Shown: positions 24,456 through 33,182, counted from the stretch's first letter. The stretch: DNA of 46,463 nucleotides from Chloroflexota bacterium (GCA_022563275.1 JADFNR010000008.1:1-46463); one strand, 5' to 3'. The notes: generated from the letters alone by a model not told the origin. Translations and numbers: made by a program.

Positions 24456-24488
24456 TTGGTTTAACCGTTGAATCAACCAGTAAACCAA
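24456..24488. promoter_or_regulatory. nested inverted repeat upstream of ino1, candidate operator
   Basis: TTGGTTTA (24456-24463) is mirrored by TAAACCAA (24481-24488). Between them GTTGA-A-TCAAC (24467-24477) forms a second dyad. The element lies 31 nt upstream of the ino1 GTG, just before its ribosome site, in the 182-nt gap to the PP2C gene. Position suits a regulator site or leader hairpin; no known regulator is assigned. Confidence 0.4.
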
Positions 24489-24607
24489 GCTGCTGCATTT
24501 TAGCAATTCGCCTCGGTCGCCACAAGAGGCGTGATTACGGATTACGACGCCTATCTAAACGATTCGGGCAGCAACAGGCGTCCCCACCTACCCCGGTCTA
24601 AGGTTGA

Positions 24608-25282
24608 CTAGAAGAATCGGATTATGCCCGTGCGGTCATCATAACGGAATCGAACTCCGATCGTCTCCGGAACGCGGCCCTCTTGAAGACGTTCCTTGAT
24701 GGTGTCCTCTATCGTCGCGGCCGCCTGTTCCGGGGTCGAGGCGTTGCGGACCACCTCGGCCAGCTCTTCGATGGTCATGTTGTCGGTGATGCCGTCTGTC
24801 GCCAGCAAGAGCCGGTCCCCCGCCGAGGGAGTAATCTCAACCTGGGCCGGCGGGCCCAGTTTTTCAGAAGCGCCGATGGCCCTGGCCACTCCCACGTGGA
24901 GGAAGCCGCCCGCGTGGCCCGAAAGCTTCTGGTGGCCGTCCTTGGTTATCAAGAACACCGGGCTGTCTCCGGCGGAGACGACCTGGATCTTGCCGCCCCG
25001 GCCCAGCACCGCGGAGACCGTGGTCAGGAGGAAGCGGCCTCCTCCCACACTGTAAAAGTCCTCGTTCATCTCCCCCAGGAGCTGGACTATGTCCTCTGCG
25101 TTTTTCAGGTCACCGGCATCCAGCGCCTCTTTCAATTCAGTGCTGGCCTGTTCGCCACCGTGGCCGGTGACGCCGTCCATCACCACGTCCAAGAACTCCC
25201 CGTTGCCCAAGTCTTTGCTCAGGAAGCTGTCCTCGCCGTGGGCTGAATTGTCCTGCATCGTTATGACTGTGCTCGCCAACAT
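24608..25282 (-). CDS. PP2C-type protein phosphatase
   Basis: About 224 residues of a PPM/PP2C-like fold. Metal-binding Asp motifs are visible in NSAHGEDSFL, VVMDGVTGHGG (the DGxxGHGG signature) and LLLATDGITDNM. It lacks a membrane anchor or extra domain. The ATG at 25282 is preferred, about 10 nt after GAGG; a TTG three codons earlier sits on that site. It follows the kinase-like gene on the same strand with a 99-nt gap, so the pair may form a phosphorylation switch. The substrate is unknown. Confidence 0.85.
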   Translation of the reverse strand: MLASTVITMQDNSAHGEDSFLSKDLGNGEFLDVVMDGVTGHGGEQASTELKEALDAGDLKNAEDIVQLLGEMNEDFYSVGGGRFLLTTVSAVLGRGGKIQVVSAGDSPVFLITKDGHQKLSGHAGGFLHVGVARAIGASEKLGPPAQVEITPSAGDRLLLATDGITDNMTIEELAEVVRNASTPEQAAATIEDTIKERLQEGRVPETIGVRFRYDDRTGIIRFF

Positions 25283-25383
25283 CGCGGCCAAACCTCAGGT
25301 TATCTGAATAGTCTACTTTTGACGTCTATACACGTGATCGACCCGCATGCATGGTCCATGGAAATCCGTGAAAATCCATGCTG

Positions 25384-26400
25384 TCAGGCGACATAACCGG
25401 CCATTTCCGAATCCGCGTCGAACAGGAATCCCCGCCAATAGTCTTCTTTTAACCAACTGGCGGCCTCCAGCCAGACCTGGCTGGCTTCGGTGGCGTTGGC
25501 CAGCGCGCCGTTCCGTTCCGCGATCCGGTCCAGGTAGGCCGTCAGGTCGGCCCGGAACTGAGTATAGTCCGTGTAGCTCCGCTCCCTGATCTTTGCCAGG
25601 ACCACGGTGCCCGATTCAACGACCGCCGGAGCGCACCCGGCCAAGTCCCGGGCCATCTCGTCCAGTTCTTCTTCGATGTTTATTATGGGCCGGATGCCCC
25701 TTGGTTCGCGGTATCCCGACGCATCGGCCGGCGGTTCCAGGGGCGTGGTGTAGAACTTCATTATCTCCAAACAAACGTCGTTGATGTCCAGGGGCGGCCG
25801 GCCCCGGGGGGCGTCGTCATCCAAACGGGCGAGCGCCCCGGTGTCGATCACGACCATCTGCCCGTTGCCCGGCTGGTAGAAGATGTTCTGAGGCCGCAGG
25901 TCTAGGATAACGTAGCCGGCGCCTAGGTAGACCTCTTCCAGGTCCAATAACTGGTTGTGGACCGCATGCGCCGGTACGGCGCTGGGCTGGACCAGGGGAA
26001 ACAATGTGAAAAGGTTCTGGCCGGCCCCGATGGGCACACCTTTGAACTTGGACATCATATCGCCCAACAGAGGGATGCCGCAGGCCCGTTCTTCCACCAG
26101 GACCCGGTATTCCTTGCCCAATTCGTCGCCGAAGAACCCATCGTGGATCGCCCGTTCGGTGTAACCCAGTATGGGTGTGATCAGTTTGGTGGAAAATCCG
26201 ATTTCTTGATAAGCCTGCAGTATCTTCTCGGTGCGGGCCTCGATAGCCTGATGCTGATCCCGGCTGACCGCCTGGGGCACAGGCCGCTTTATGGCCACCT
26301 GCTTGCCGGTCTCCCGGTCAACGGCCGCCCTCACTTCATAGTCGGCGCCCACGCCCAGCCGTCCCGTCATCTCGTACCGGTCCAGGTCGACCTGCTCCAA
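25384..26400 (-). CDS. degenerate Ser/Thr protein kinase-like protein
   Basis: 338 residues with a recognisable kinase layout: Gly-rich loop RLGVGADYEV, the ATP-anchoring Lys in QVAIKRP, and a catalytic loop in YVILDLRPQNIFY. The usual HRDLKPEN is LDLRPQN here, so the catalytic Asp and Asn are kept but Lys is replaced by Arg. The DFG motif reads DTG (VVIDTGAL). Activity is therefore possible but not assured. No membrane segment or sensor domain is seen. The start is TTG at 26400 with GGAG 8 nt upstream. The PP2C phosphatase follows. The 225-nt gap to prmA holds no gene that I can see. Confidence 0.78.
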   Translation of the reverse strand: MEQVDLDRYEMTGRLGVGADYEVRAAVDRETGKQVAIKRPVPQAVSRDQHQAIEARTEKILQAYQEIGFSTKLITPILGYTERAIHDGFFGDELGKEYRVLVEERACGIPLLGDMMSKFKGVPIGAGQNLFTLFPLVQPSAVPAHAVHNQLLDLEEVYLGAGYVILDLRPQNIFYQPGNGQMVVIDTGALARLDDDAPRGRPPLDINDVCLEIMKFYTTPLEPPADASGYREPRGIRPIINIEEELDEMARDLAGCAPAVVESGTVVLAKIRERSYTDYTQFRADLTAYLDRIAERNGALANATEASQVWLEAASWLKEDYWRGFLFDADSEMAGYVA

Positions 26401-26625
26401 TGATGCTGCTCCAGGTGAATTTGGTATCGGAAGGTGGGCTGCTCAAATATGAGGGTGCGGCTGGTTTTCCTAAGTAAAGCTGGCCACGGATCGATCTGTA
26501 TAGCCAGCTGAAACGGATGTCATTTGAGTTCAAAAACCCCGTTTGGAGACCGTCTGGATGGTACCTCTTGGCCTGGGAAAATGCAACAAGAGACCGAGCC
26601 TGAGAGCGATGCGGCCACAGATCGA

Positions 26626-27516
26626 TTATTCTGTTGCGTCTGTACGGGCATCGGGCGCCCGGTATAGCAGGGTAACCCATTCTTCCTGAGGCCATTCGCT
26701 GACCAAGGTGAAGCCCAACGGCTCGACCGCGGCGGCCACCTCTTCTTTCTGGGTGATGAGCAGCCCGGAGGCGATGAACAGCGCGCCCGGCTTCAAGGCA
26801 GTTAGGATGAAGGGACAACGATCGGCGACCCCTCTGGCCGAGATATTGGCCACCGCCAGGTCAAACACCCCCGGGCCGGCGGTTGGATGGGGCACCGAGC
26901 CCAGGCCCAACCTGACCTGTTTGCTGATGCCGCACCGCCGGAAATTGCGGCGGGCGGCGGTTACGGCCTGGGAGTCTATGTCCAGGGCGGTTGCCCGTCC
27001 GGCGCCCAGCTTCATGGCCGCGATGGTCAATATACCCGAGCCGGTGCCAAGGTCCAGCACCGTCATGCCGGGGGTGATGTGCTGCTCCATGGCCTGCAGG
27101 CAGGTGTCGGTGGTGGGGTGGTACCCGGTGCCGAAGGCCATCCCGGGGTCAAGCTCGATCACGATGTCTTCCGGGCCCGTGCTTGAATCCAATTCCAGCC
27201 AGGTCGGCTTTATCACCAATCGCTTGCCGATCCGCAGGATCCTGAAATGGGACTTCCAGGAATTCTGCCAGTCCTCATCTTCGGGCAGGTCTCGGATCTC
27301 CAGATCGCCGATGGGTTCTATGGCGCCCACCAACTTAACGCCAACTTCGATGCGGGCCAGCCGCTGTCTCGACCCGGATGTCAGGTAGGTCCGCAACAGG
27401 ACCCGGCCTTCGCCGGCCAACTCGGTGCTCAGCCCCTTTCCGTAGCGGCCGAACAGATAGGATATTGGCTCCACGTATTCATGGGGAACGGTGATGCTTA
27501 ATTCTTGCCAGGCCAC
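26626..27516 (-). CDS. prmA: ribosomal protein L11 methyltransferase
   Basis: Trimethylates lysines and the N-terminus of ribosomal protein L11. The N-terminal substrate domain begins MAWQELSITVPHEYVEPIS and contains EDEDWQNSWKSHFRILRIG. The C-terminal class I methyltransferase has DPGMAFGTGYHPTTDTCL (diagnostic for PrmA), TVLDLGTGSGILTIAA for SAM binding, and VANI at the catalytic pocket. 296 residues is typical. GTG start with AGGAGG upstream. It is downstream of dnaJ, with a terminator-like hairpin in between; the dnaJ-prmA order is common in bacteria. Confidence 0.95.
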   Translation of the reverse strand: MAWQELSITVPHEYVEPISYLFGRYGKGLSTELAGEGRVLLRTYLTSGSRQRLARIEVGVKLVGAIEPIGDLEIRDLPEDEDWQNSWKSHFRILRIGKRLVIKPTWLELDSSTGPEDIVIELDPGMAFGTGYHPTTDTCLQAMEQHITPGMTVLDLGTGSGILTIAAMKLGAGRATALDIDSQAVTAARRNFRRCGISKQVRLGLGSVPHPTAGPGVFDLAVANISARGVADRCPFILTALKPGALFIASGLLITQKEEVAAAVEPLGFTLVSEWPQEEWVTLLYRAPDARTDATE

Positions 27517-27550
27517 CGGTCCTCCTGCGCTAGAGTTTAGAGTTTCATGT

Positions 27551-27587
27551 AAAAAGACCCGTGGGACAGGCCGTCCCCGGGTCTTTC
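27551..27587 (-). terminator. intrinsic terminator downstream of dnaJ
   Basis: On the minus strand a GC-rich hairpin (GACCCGGGGAC with partner GTCCCACGGGTC) runs into TTTTT. It lies 55 nt after the dnaJ stop and 35 nt before prmA. The plus strand also ends in TTTCTT, so it may act in both directions. Confidence 0.75.
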
Positions 27588-27641
27588 TTCACGATCTGTG
27601 GTTGCTGGTCTCAATCGAGCCGGACTTTATACAGTCCGGTA

Positions 27642-28787
27642 TCAACCCAGCGCTTCTTTGATCTTATCGAAGAGGCCCTTCTCATCCTCGTCTGAGGAGC
27701 CGCCCTCGCGGGAGCCTCGGTTGGAATCGGCGAATGACTGGGCCAATTCCTGCAGCAGCTCTTGCTGCCGGTCATCGAGTGACCCGGGGACCCTTACGTC
27801 CACCGTCACCAGCAAGTCGCCCCGCCGGTTGCCGTGGAGATGCGGCACGCCCTTGCCCTTGATTCGGAACTCGGTGCCGGGTTGGGTCCCATGGGGGAGA
27901 AGTAAGTCTTCATCCTTTCCATCTAGGGTGGGGATGGTTTTTCGAGCGCCCAGGGCGGCTTCGGCTATGTTCACCGGCAGCACATAGCGTAGGTCGGAGC
28001 CGTCCCGATGGAAAAATTGGTGTTCTTGAACGTCGATATAAACGTAGAGGTTTCCGGCGCCGGCGCCGTCGCTGCCCGCATCGCCCTCGCCGCTGAGCCG
28101 CACCTGCATGCCACTCTCCACTCCGGCGGGTATGGTAACCGCGATCTTGCGGGTCTTGCGCTCCTTGCCCCCGCCCCGGCAATTGGAGCAGGCGGTCTTA
28201 ATGATGGTTCCCCGGCCCTGGCAGGTGCTGCAGGTGGTGACCTGGGTGAACTGGCCAAACACACTGCGCTGGGCGCGCCGCACCTGGCCGTTGCCCTTAC
28301 AGGTGTTGCAGGTGTTCAAAGGGGTTCCGGGCTCGTTGCCGGCCCCGGAACAGGTGCCGCAGTCCTCAATCCGGGTGAGATTCACCTCACGTTCGGCGCC
28401 GAAGATCGACTCTTCGAAGCTTAGAACAACCCGGTGTTGCAGGTCGCTGCCCCGTTGCGCCTGCCGGCGGCGGCCCGACCCATTTCCGAAGAACGAGTCA
28501 AAGATATCGCCAAAGCCGCCGAAAACATCGGATCCATCGAACGGCTGGCCAGCGCCGCCGTTGGCGCCCACGCCGGCTTTCCCGAACTGGTCGTATTGCG
28601 CCCTCTTGTTCGAATCAGAAAGGACTTGGTACGCCTCGTTGATTTCCTTGAATATCTCTTCCGCGTCGCGACTTTTGTTGCGGTCGGGGTGGAACTCCAT
28701 GGCCTTCTTGCGGAAAGCCTTGCGGATTTCCTCTTCTCCGACGCGTTTACCCACGCCGAGGATGTCGTAATAATCCCTATTAGCCAT
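27642..28787 (-). CDS. dnaJ: chaperone DnaJ (Hsp40)
   Basis: Stimulates DnaK ATPase and holds unfolded proteins. J-domain residues 4-68 contain HPD at 33-35. A Gly/Phe-rich linker follows (residues about 70-105). Four CxxCxGxG zinc motifs give Cys143/146, 160/163, 186/189 and 200/203; the last reads CSNCRGGG. The C-terminal peptide-binding domain has VTIPAGVESGMQVRLSGEGD. 381 residues is the canonical length. The ATG at 28787 has no clear ribosome site. A strong promoter-like pair and a short palindrome lie upstream. Neither dnaK nor grpE is in the window. Confidence 0.96.
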   Translation of the reverse strand: MANRDYYDILGVGKRVGEEEIRKAFRKKAMEFHPDRNKSRDAEEIFKEINEAYQVLSDSNKRAQYDQFGKAGVGANGGAGQPFDGSDVFGGFGDIFDSFFGNGSGRRRQAQRGSDLQHRVVLSFEESIFGAEREVNLTRIEDCGTCSGAGNEPGTPLNTCNTCKGNGQVRRAQRSVFGQFTQVTTCSTCQGRGTIIKTACSNCRGGGKERKTRKIAVTIPAGVESGMQVRLSGEGDAGSDGAGAGNLYVYIDVQEHQFFHRDGSDLRYVLPVNIAEAALGARKTIPTLDGKDEDLLLPHGTQPGTEFRIKGKGVPHLHGNRRGDLLVTVDVRVPGSLDDRQQELLQELAQSFADSNRGSREGGSSDEDEKGLFDKIKEALG

Positions 28788-28791
28788 TCAT

Positions 28792-28807
28792 GAACACCGT
28801 TGTGTTC
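28792..28807. promoter_or_regulatory. palindrome in the dnaJ leader
   Basis: GAACAC-cgtt-GTGTTC is a perfect 6-bp inverted repeat only 4 nt upstream of the dnaJ start codon and downstream of its promoter-like boxes. It is not a CIRCE element (TTAGCACTC-N9-GAGTGCTAA). It could be a repressor site or a hairpin that affects translation initiation. Confidence 0.4.
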
Positions 28808-28848
28808 CGCTCTCCAAGCTGCATTCAGATACTAGGGTACTCCAAGCC

Positions 28849-28877
28849 ATTATAGAGCAGGCTACGTGGCCGCTCAA
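28849..28877 (-). promoter_or_regulatory. putative sigma-70-type promoter of dnaJ
   Basis: On the minus strand TTGAGC and TATAAT are separated by 17 nt. The -10 box lies about 60 nt upstream of the dnaJ ATG, in the 306-nt divergent gap shared with rny. Confidence 0.6.
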
Positions 28878-29012
28878 GAGCAGGGATGCCGGAACCCGGC
28901 GGCGGTTCCCGCCGATTTTCCCCCAGGCCGATGGGTGTATTCCGGTTGCTGGTTACGTAAAAAACCCGTCGGAATGGTTAGTTTTGCACCGATCAGGGAG
29001 CCGGCTTTCGCC

Positions 29013-29041
29013 TTGACACCTATTAGGCATCTGGTTAGGAT
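29013..29041 (+). promoter_or_regulatory. putative sigma-70-type promoter of rny
   Basis: TTGACA (29013-29018) and TAGGAT (29036-29041) are separated by 17 nt, about 52 nt upstream of the GTG start. Between promoter and start a hairpin can form (TAGGAG at 29048 with CTCCTA ending at 29065). The remainder of the 28788-29093 gap shows nothing else I can name. Confidence 0.6.
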
Positions 29042-29093
29042 GTTAGCTAGGAGGAAAAGCTCCTATTTAGGCACACTAGGCGGAAAGGTATAG

Positions 29094-30629
29094 GTGATTC
29101 CCGTGGAGATTATCATCGCCATCCTAGCCGTCCTGGCGGCCGCAGGGATTGGTGTAGCTACCTGGTTCGCTCTTAAATCGCGGAACGATGCCTCGCAGGC
29201 ACAGACCGCCGGAGAGAGCGCCAAGGGTATTGTCACCCAGGCTGAAGAGGAAAAGAGAAAACTCCTCTTGGCGGCCCAGGAAGAGGTTTTAAAACTACGT
29301 AACGCAACCGAGTCAGATCTGAAAGATCAGCGCCAAGAGTTCCACCGCATGGAAAGCAGGCACCTGCAGCGGGAAGAGCAATTGGAGCGGAAGGTAGAAT
29401 CCCAAGAAGAGAGGGAACGTGAGCTAGCCTCACAGGAGACGGAAGTTGAACGGGCCCGGAAAGAAGCCGAGGAATTAAAGGCGGAACAATCCGTAGCCCT
29501 GGAACGGGTGGCCGGTCTCAGCATAGATGAGGCCCGAGAACAGGTGGTGCGGCGCGGTGAAGAAGAAGCCGTGCATGACTTGTCCAAGCGGTACTACGAG
29601 CTAGAGAAAGAGTACAAAGAAAAGTCCACCGTAAACGCCCGAAAGATCATCACCGTCGCCATCAACCGTCTCGCAACCGACGTAGTTTCTGAAGTTACCA
29701 CTTCAACAGTTTCCCTGCCCAACGATGAGATGAAAGGTCGTCTCATCGGCCGCGAAGGACGCAACATTCGCACACTGGAAGCCCTCACCGGGGTGGACGT
29801 CATCATCGACGACACTCCCGAGTCAGTGACTGTTTCCTGTTTCGACCCGGTCAGGCGTGAAGTAGCCCGTTTGGCCCTGGAGAAACTGGTCTCGGACGGG
29901 CGTATCCAACCAGCGCGCATCGAAGATATGGTCAACCGGGCCCAGGAAGAGATCGACCAGGTAATCTTGAAGGCCGGCGAACAGGCCACCTTTGATGCTG
30001 GGGTCAGCGGCCTGGACTCGGAGTTGATTCGTTTATTGGGTCAACTCAAATTCCGCTACAGCTACGGGGAAAACGTATTGCAACACTCTATTGAAGTTTC
30101 GTTGCTCTCCGGTATGCTGGCCGCGGAAGCCGGGGCCAATGTACAGGTCGCCAAGATGGGCGGGCTGCTGCATGACATCGGCAAGGCGGTTACCCACGAG
30201 GTTTCCGGCCCCCACGCTGAGATCGGCGCGGAGATCGCCCGGAAGCACGGCATCAACCATAGTTCGTACCGGGGGATATTGGAACACCACAGCGACGACC
30301 ACGAAACCGTCGAGTCGTTCTTGGTGGCCACCGCCGACGCCATCAGCGCATCGAGGCCCGGCGCCCGCAGAGAGTCCTTGGAGCTGTACGTTAAACGGCT
30401 CAAGGAGCTTGAAGAGGTCGCCACTAGCTTCAGCGGCGTCGAACGCGTCTTCGCCATCCAGGCGGGCCGCGAGGTCCGGGTCATGGTCAAACCAGAAGAC
30501 TTGAGTGACCTCGAAGCCGCCACGCTGGCCCGGAACATCGCCAAGAAGGTCGAGGAAGACCTGGTCTTCCCCGGTCAGATCAAGGTGACCGTGATCCGGG
30601 AGACCCGGAACGTCGAATACGCCAAATAA
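29094..30629 (+). CDS. rny: ribonuclease Y
   Basis: Membrane-anchored endoribonuclease that initiates mRNA decay. One N-terminal membrane segment (about residues 4-27) is followed by a long charged coiled coil (about 40-180). A KH domain follows (KGRLIGREGRNIRTLEALTG with GxxG). The HD domain contains GLLHDIGKAV with the metal-binding HD pair, plus GILEHHSDD. The C-terminus EDLVFPGQIKVTVIRETR is family-typical. 511 residues is the normal size. The start is GTG at 29094 after AAAGG. ymdB follows, a linkage known from Firmicutes. Confidence 0.97.
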   Translation: MIPVEIIIAILAVLAAAGIGVATWFALKSRNDASQAQTAGESAKGIVTQAEEEKRKLLLAAQEEVLKLRNATESDLKDQRQEFHRMESRHLQREEQLERKVESQEERERELASQETEVERARKEAEELKAEQSVALERVAGLSIDEAREQVVRRGEEEAVHDLSKRYYELEKEYKEKSTVNARKIITVAINRLATDVVSEVTTSTVSLPNDEMKGRLIGREGRNIRTLEALTGVDVIIDDTPESVTVSCFDPVRREVARLALEKLVSDGRIQPARIEDMVNRAQEEIDQVILKAGEQATFDAGVSGLDSELIRLLGQLKFRYSYGENVLQHSIEVSLLSGMLAAEAGANVQVAKMGGLLHDIGKAVTHEVSGPHAEIGAEIARKHGINHSSYRGILEHHSDDHETVESFLVATADAISASRPGARRESLELYVKRLKELEEVATSFSGVERVFAIQAGREVRVMVKPEDLSDLEAATLARNIAKKVEEDLVFPGQIKVTVIRETRNVEYAK

Positions 30630-30660
30630 CGGCTCAATAGAGCAACAGCTCGGCAAGCAT

Positions 30661-30706
30661 AAAGGGGACCCAGCAGCGGGAGCGGCCGGCTACTGGGTCC
30701 TCTTTT
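30661..30706 (+). terminator. intrinsic terminator downstream of rny
   Basis: GGGGACCCAG (30664-30673) pairs with CTGGGTCCTC (30693-30702, one G-T pair), with flanking AAA/TTTT. The hairpin is followed by TTTT. It lies between the rny stop and the ymdB start, so ymdB may need its own promoter or read-through. Confidence 0.75.
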
Positions 30707-30790
30707 CAATCCCGGTTTTTTCAGATTCCGGTATATTTATATTCGGCTGTATTTAGATCCCCGTGTAATTAGATCAAGGAGCAACGGCTC

Positions 30791-31561
30791 TTGCGTATAC
30801 TGATGATAGGAGACGTGATCGGGAAGCCTGGCCGCGAGACGGTCCGGACCGTGCTGCCCGACCTGAAACGCGAAAAATCCATCGACTTTGTGATCTGCAA
30901 CGGTGAGAACACGGCCGGTGGCTACGGCATCACAGCGGACACGGCGTCGGAACTCCTCGATAGCGGTGTGGACGTGCTCACTTCCGGAAACCACATCTGG
31001 GATAAGAAGGAGATCATCCCCCTGATGGATGAGGGACTGCCCTTGATCCGGCCGGCCAACTACCCTGACGCGCCGGGTAGAGGCTACATACATGAGGGCG
31101 GAGTGACGGTGGTCAACCTGATGGGCCGGGTGTTCATGGCGTCGTTGGATTGCCCATTCCGCACCGCCGATACTCTCCTTGAGCGGTTGAAAGAAGAGGG
31201 CAAAAGCAAAGTGATAATCGTGGACTTTCACGCCGAGGCAACCTCGGAGAAACAGGCCATGGGTTGGTACCTGGACGGCCGGGTTAGCAGCGTGTTCGGC
31301 ACCCATACTCATGTGGGCACCGTGGATGCCCGGATCCTGCCCAAGGGCACGGCTTACCTGACCGATGTCGGCATGACCGGACCCTCGGACTCTGTGATAG
31401 GCTCGGACAAGGATGCGGTGCTGGAACGATTCTTGACCTCCCTGCCCAACCGGTTGGCAGTGGCGTCTGGGCCCTGCATGTTGAACGCGGTATTGGTGGA
31501 CGTGGACGAGACAACCGGCAAAACGTCCCTGATCGAACGAGTGGATAGGACAGTGAACTAG
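30791..31561 (+). CDS. ymdB: YmdB-family metallophosphoesterase (TIGR00282)
   Basis: Calcineurin-like phosphodiesterase; Bacillus YmdB hydrolyses 2',3'-cyclic nucleotides and affects RNA turnover and biofilm genes. Metal motifs are MIGDVIGKPGRE, NGENTAGGYG, SGNHIWDKKE, FHAEATSEKQAMG and GTHTHVGT, all characteristic of this subgroup. 256 residues is typical. The TTG at 30791 has AAGGAG 9 nt upstream and opens at RILMIGD, so it is the natural start. It is next to rny as in other phyla and ends 1 nt before the PHP gene. Confidence 0.93.
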   Translation: MRILMIGDVIGKPGRETVRTVLPDLKREKSIDFVICNGENTAGGYGITADTASELLDSGVDVLTSGNHIWDKKEIIPLMDEGLPLIRPANYPDAPGRGYIHEGGVTVVNLMGRVFMASLDCPFRTADTLLERLKEEGKSKVIIVDFHAEATSEKQAMGWYLDGRVSSVFGTHTHVGTVDARILPKGTAYLTDVGMTGPSDSVIGSDKDAVLERFLTSLPNRLAVASGPCMLNAVLVDVDETTGKTSLIERVDRTVN

Positions 31562-31562
31562 A

Positions 31563-32429
31563 TTGGCGGCGACGATAGACCTACACCTACATACCCTGGC
31601 TTCGGACGGCCGTCTCACCCCAACGGAGTTGATTCAACTGGTGGTCAAACAGGGGCTTGAGACCGTGTCCATCACCGACCATGACACCACCGAAGGGCTG
31701 GCCGAGGCCTACGAGGCCGCCAAAGAGTTCCCCAGTCTGCGGATCATTCCGGGTATCGAGATGAGCGCCGACATTCCAGGGGACGAGGTCCATGTTCTGG
31801 GCTATTTCTTGGAATATCAGGACCCTGAATTCCAGGCCCAACTGTTGGAATTCCGGCGCGGCCGGGTTGATCGGGCCCAGATGATGGTGGAAAAATTGGA
31901 CACGCTGGGAGTCCACGTGGAATGGGAGCGGGTCGCGCACTTCGCCGGTGACGGCACGGTGGGACGTCCCCACATCGCATTGGCCATGGTGGAAGCAGGG
32001 TACTGCAAGGAGCCCAAGGACGCCTTTGACGAGTACCTGGGCCGTAACGGCCTGGCGTACGCCGAACGGCCCAAGATGACCCCGGCCGAGGGCGTAGAGA
32101 TGATAAAGAAAGTCGGCGGGGTGCCTGTTTTGGCCCACCCAACCTTCATGAACGATCTGGAAGCCGGAATCTCCAGTCTGAAGCAGGCAGGCCTGCTGGG
32201 CATGGAGGTTTATTACGCCCAATACGATGACGACACCGTGCGTCATCTGGCCCGGTTGGCCCGGGAGTACGACCTTATCCCCTGCGGCGGCAGCGACTAC
32301 CACGGTCTGGGCAACTCAGGAGAGACCCTGCCCGGCACCCTAGGACCGCCGGAGGAGACCGTCAAGCTGCTAGAAGATGCAGCGGCGAAGGTCAAGTTGG
32401 AAAATTCCAATCCCCGGCCGATAGATTAG
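31563..32429 (+). CDS. PHP-domain phosphoesterase, RNase AM/YciV-like
   Basis: 288-residue metal-dependent PHP hydrolase. Metal-binding motifs are IDLHLHTLASDG, SITDHDTTEG, IPGIEMSAD, GRPHIALAM, VLAHPTFMND and CGGSDYHG. These match the group that removes 3' phosphates from nucleoside 3',5'-bisphosphates and trims oligoribonucleotides 5' to 3'. The TTG at 31563 starts 1 nt after the ymdB stop, so the two are coupled. With RNase Y and YmdB this forms an RNA-turnover neighbourhood. The exact substrate is inferred from the family. Confidence 0.88.
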   Translation: MAATIDLHLHTLASDGRLTPTELIQLVVKQGLETVSITDHDTTEGLAEAYEAAKEFPSLRIIPGIEMSADIPGDEVHVLGYFLEYQDPEFQAQLLEFRRGRVDRAQMMVEKLDTLGVHVEWERVAHFAGDGTVGRPHIALAMVEAGYCKEPKDAFDEYLGRNGLAYAERPKMTPAEGVEMIKKVGGVPVLAHPTFMNDLEAGISSLKQAGLLGMEVYYAQYDDDTVRHLARLAREYDLIPCGGSDYHGLGNSGETLPGTLGPPEETVKLLEDAAAKVKLENSNPRPID

Positions 32430-32439
32430 GCTCCGAATA

Positions 32440-33114
32440 ATGGACATCGCCGTACTTTACATTGGTTCGTATCTGCTTGGTTCCATTCCCACGGCCTACC
32501 TCGTTGGCCGGCTGGTCCGGGGAGTGGACATCCGCAGCTATGGCAGCGGCAATGTGGGTAGCGCCAATCTCTACGAGCACGTTGGGAAGCGGTGGGTCTA
32601 TCCCGTGGCGGCGGTCGAGATTTTGGTTAAAGGATTCCTTCCGGTCTTGACCGCTCTGTATGTTCTGGACATCGACCGGTCGTCGGCTTACCTCATCGGT
32701 CCTCCGTTATTGGCCATAGCCGGTAACAACTGGTCGGCCTTTCTGAAGCTCCAGGGTGGGCGTGGCATCGCCGTGGCGGGAGGGACCCTGCTGGTCCTGG
32801 CGCCTTTTTTGGCGATCGCCTGCGCCGTCATAGCTATCGGCGGCTGGAAGATCACCAAGAGTTCGGGGCTCTGGGTGCTGATTTCGTTGATCGTGTTGCC
32901 CCTTTTGGCCTATCTGATCCAGGACAATATGAACTTGGTCTGGTATTGCTTCGGGCTTCTTGGTATCGTGGTGCTCAAGCGTTTATCGGCCAATTGGACG
33001 CCATTCCCAGGAGGGGTTTCCCGCAAAAGAGTGCTGTTCAACCGGCTGGTCCGGGACCGGGACGTGTCGGACCGCACCGGATGGGTGCGGCGGATCCCTG
33101 AAGGCTCTCCCTGA
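32440..33114 (+). CDS. plsY: acyl-phosphate:glycerol-3-phosphate acyltransferase PlsY
   Basis: Membrane enzyme that makes lysophosphatidic acid, the first step of phospholipid synthesis. Motif 1 is GSIPTAYLVGRL, motif 2 GSGNVGSANLYEHVG (normally GSGNPGATN), motif 3 GNNWSAFLKLQGGRGIA (normally GHxxPxFxxFKGGKGVA). So the usual motif-3 His is Asn and the KGGKG is QGGRG. About six membrane spans; 224 residues. The unusual C-terminal extension is Arg-rich. It follows the PHP gene by 10 nt. A second PlsY-like gene lies at 37280. Confidence 0.88.
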   Translation: MDIAVLYIGSYLLGSIPTAYLVGRLVRGVDIRSYGSGNVGSANLYEHVGKRWVYPVAAVEILVKGFLPVLTALYVLDIDRSSAYLIGPPLLAIAGNNWSAFLKLQGGRGIAVAGGTLLVLAPFLAIACAVIAIGGWKITKSSGLWVLISLIVLPLLAYLIQDNMNLVWYCFGLLGIVVLKRLSANWTPFPGGVSRKRVLFNRLVRDRDVSDRTGWVRRIPEGSP

Positions 33115-33182
33115 ACCCAAAAGACCGGGGAGAAGAGATCACTGAGAAACGCTGTCGGGACATCAGCGGGAATTTAGAGAGC

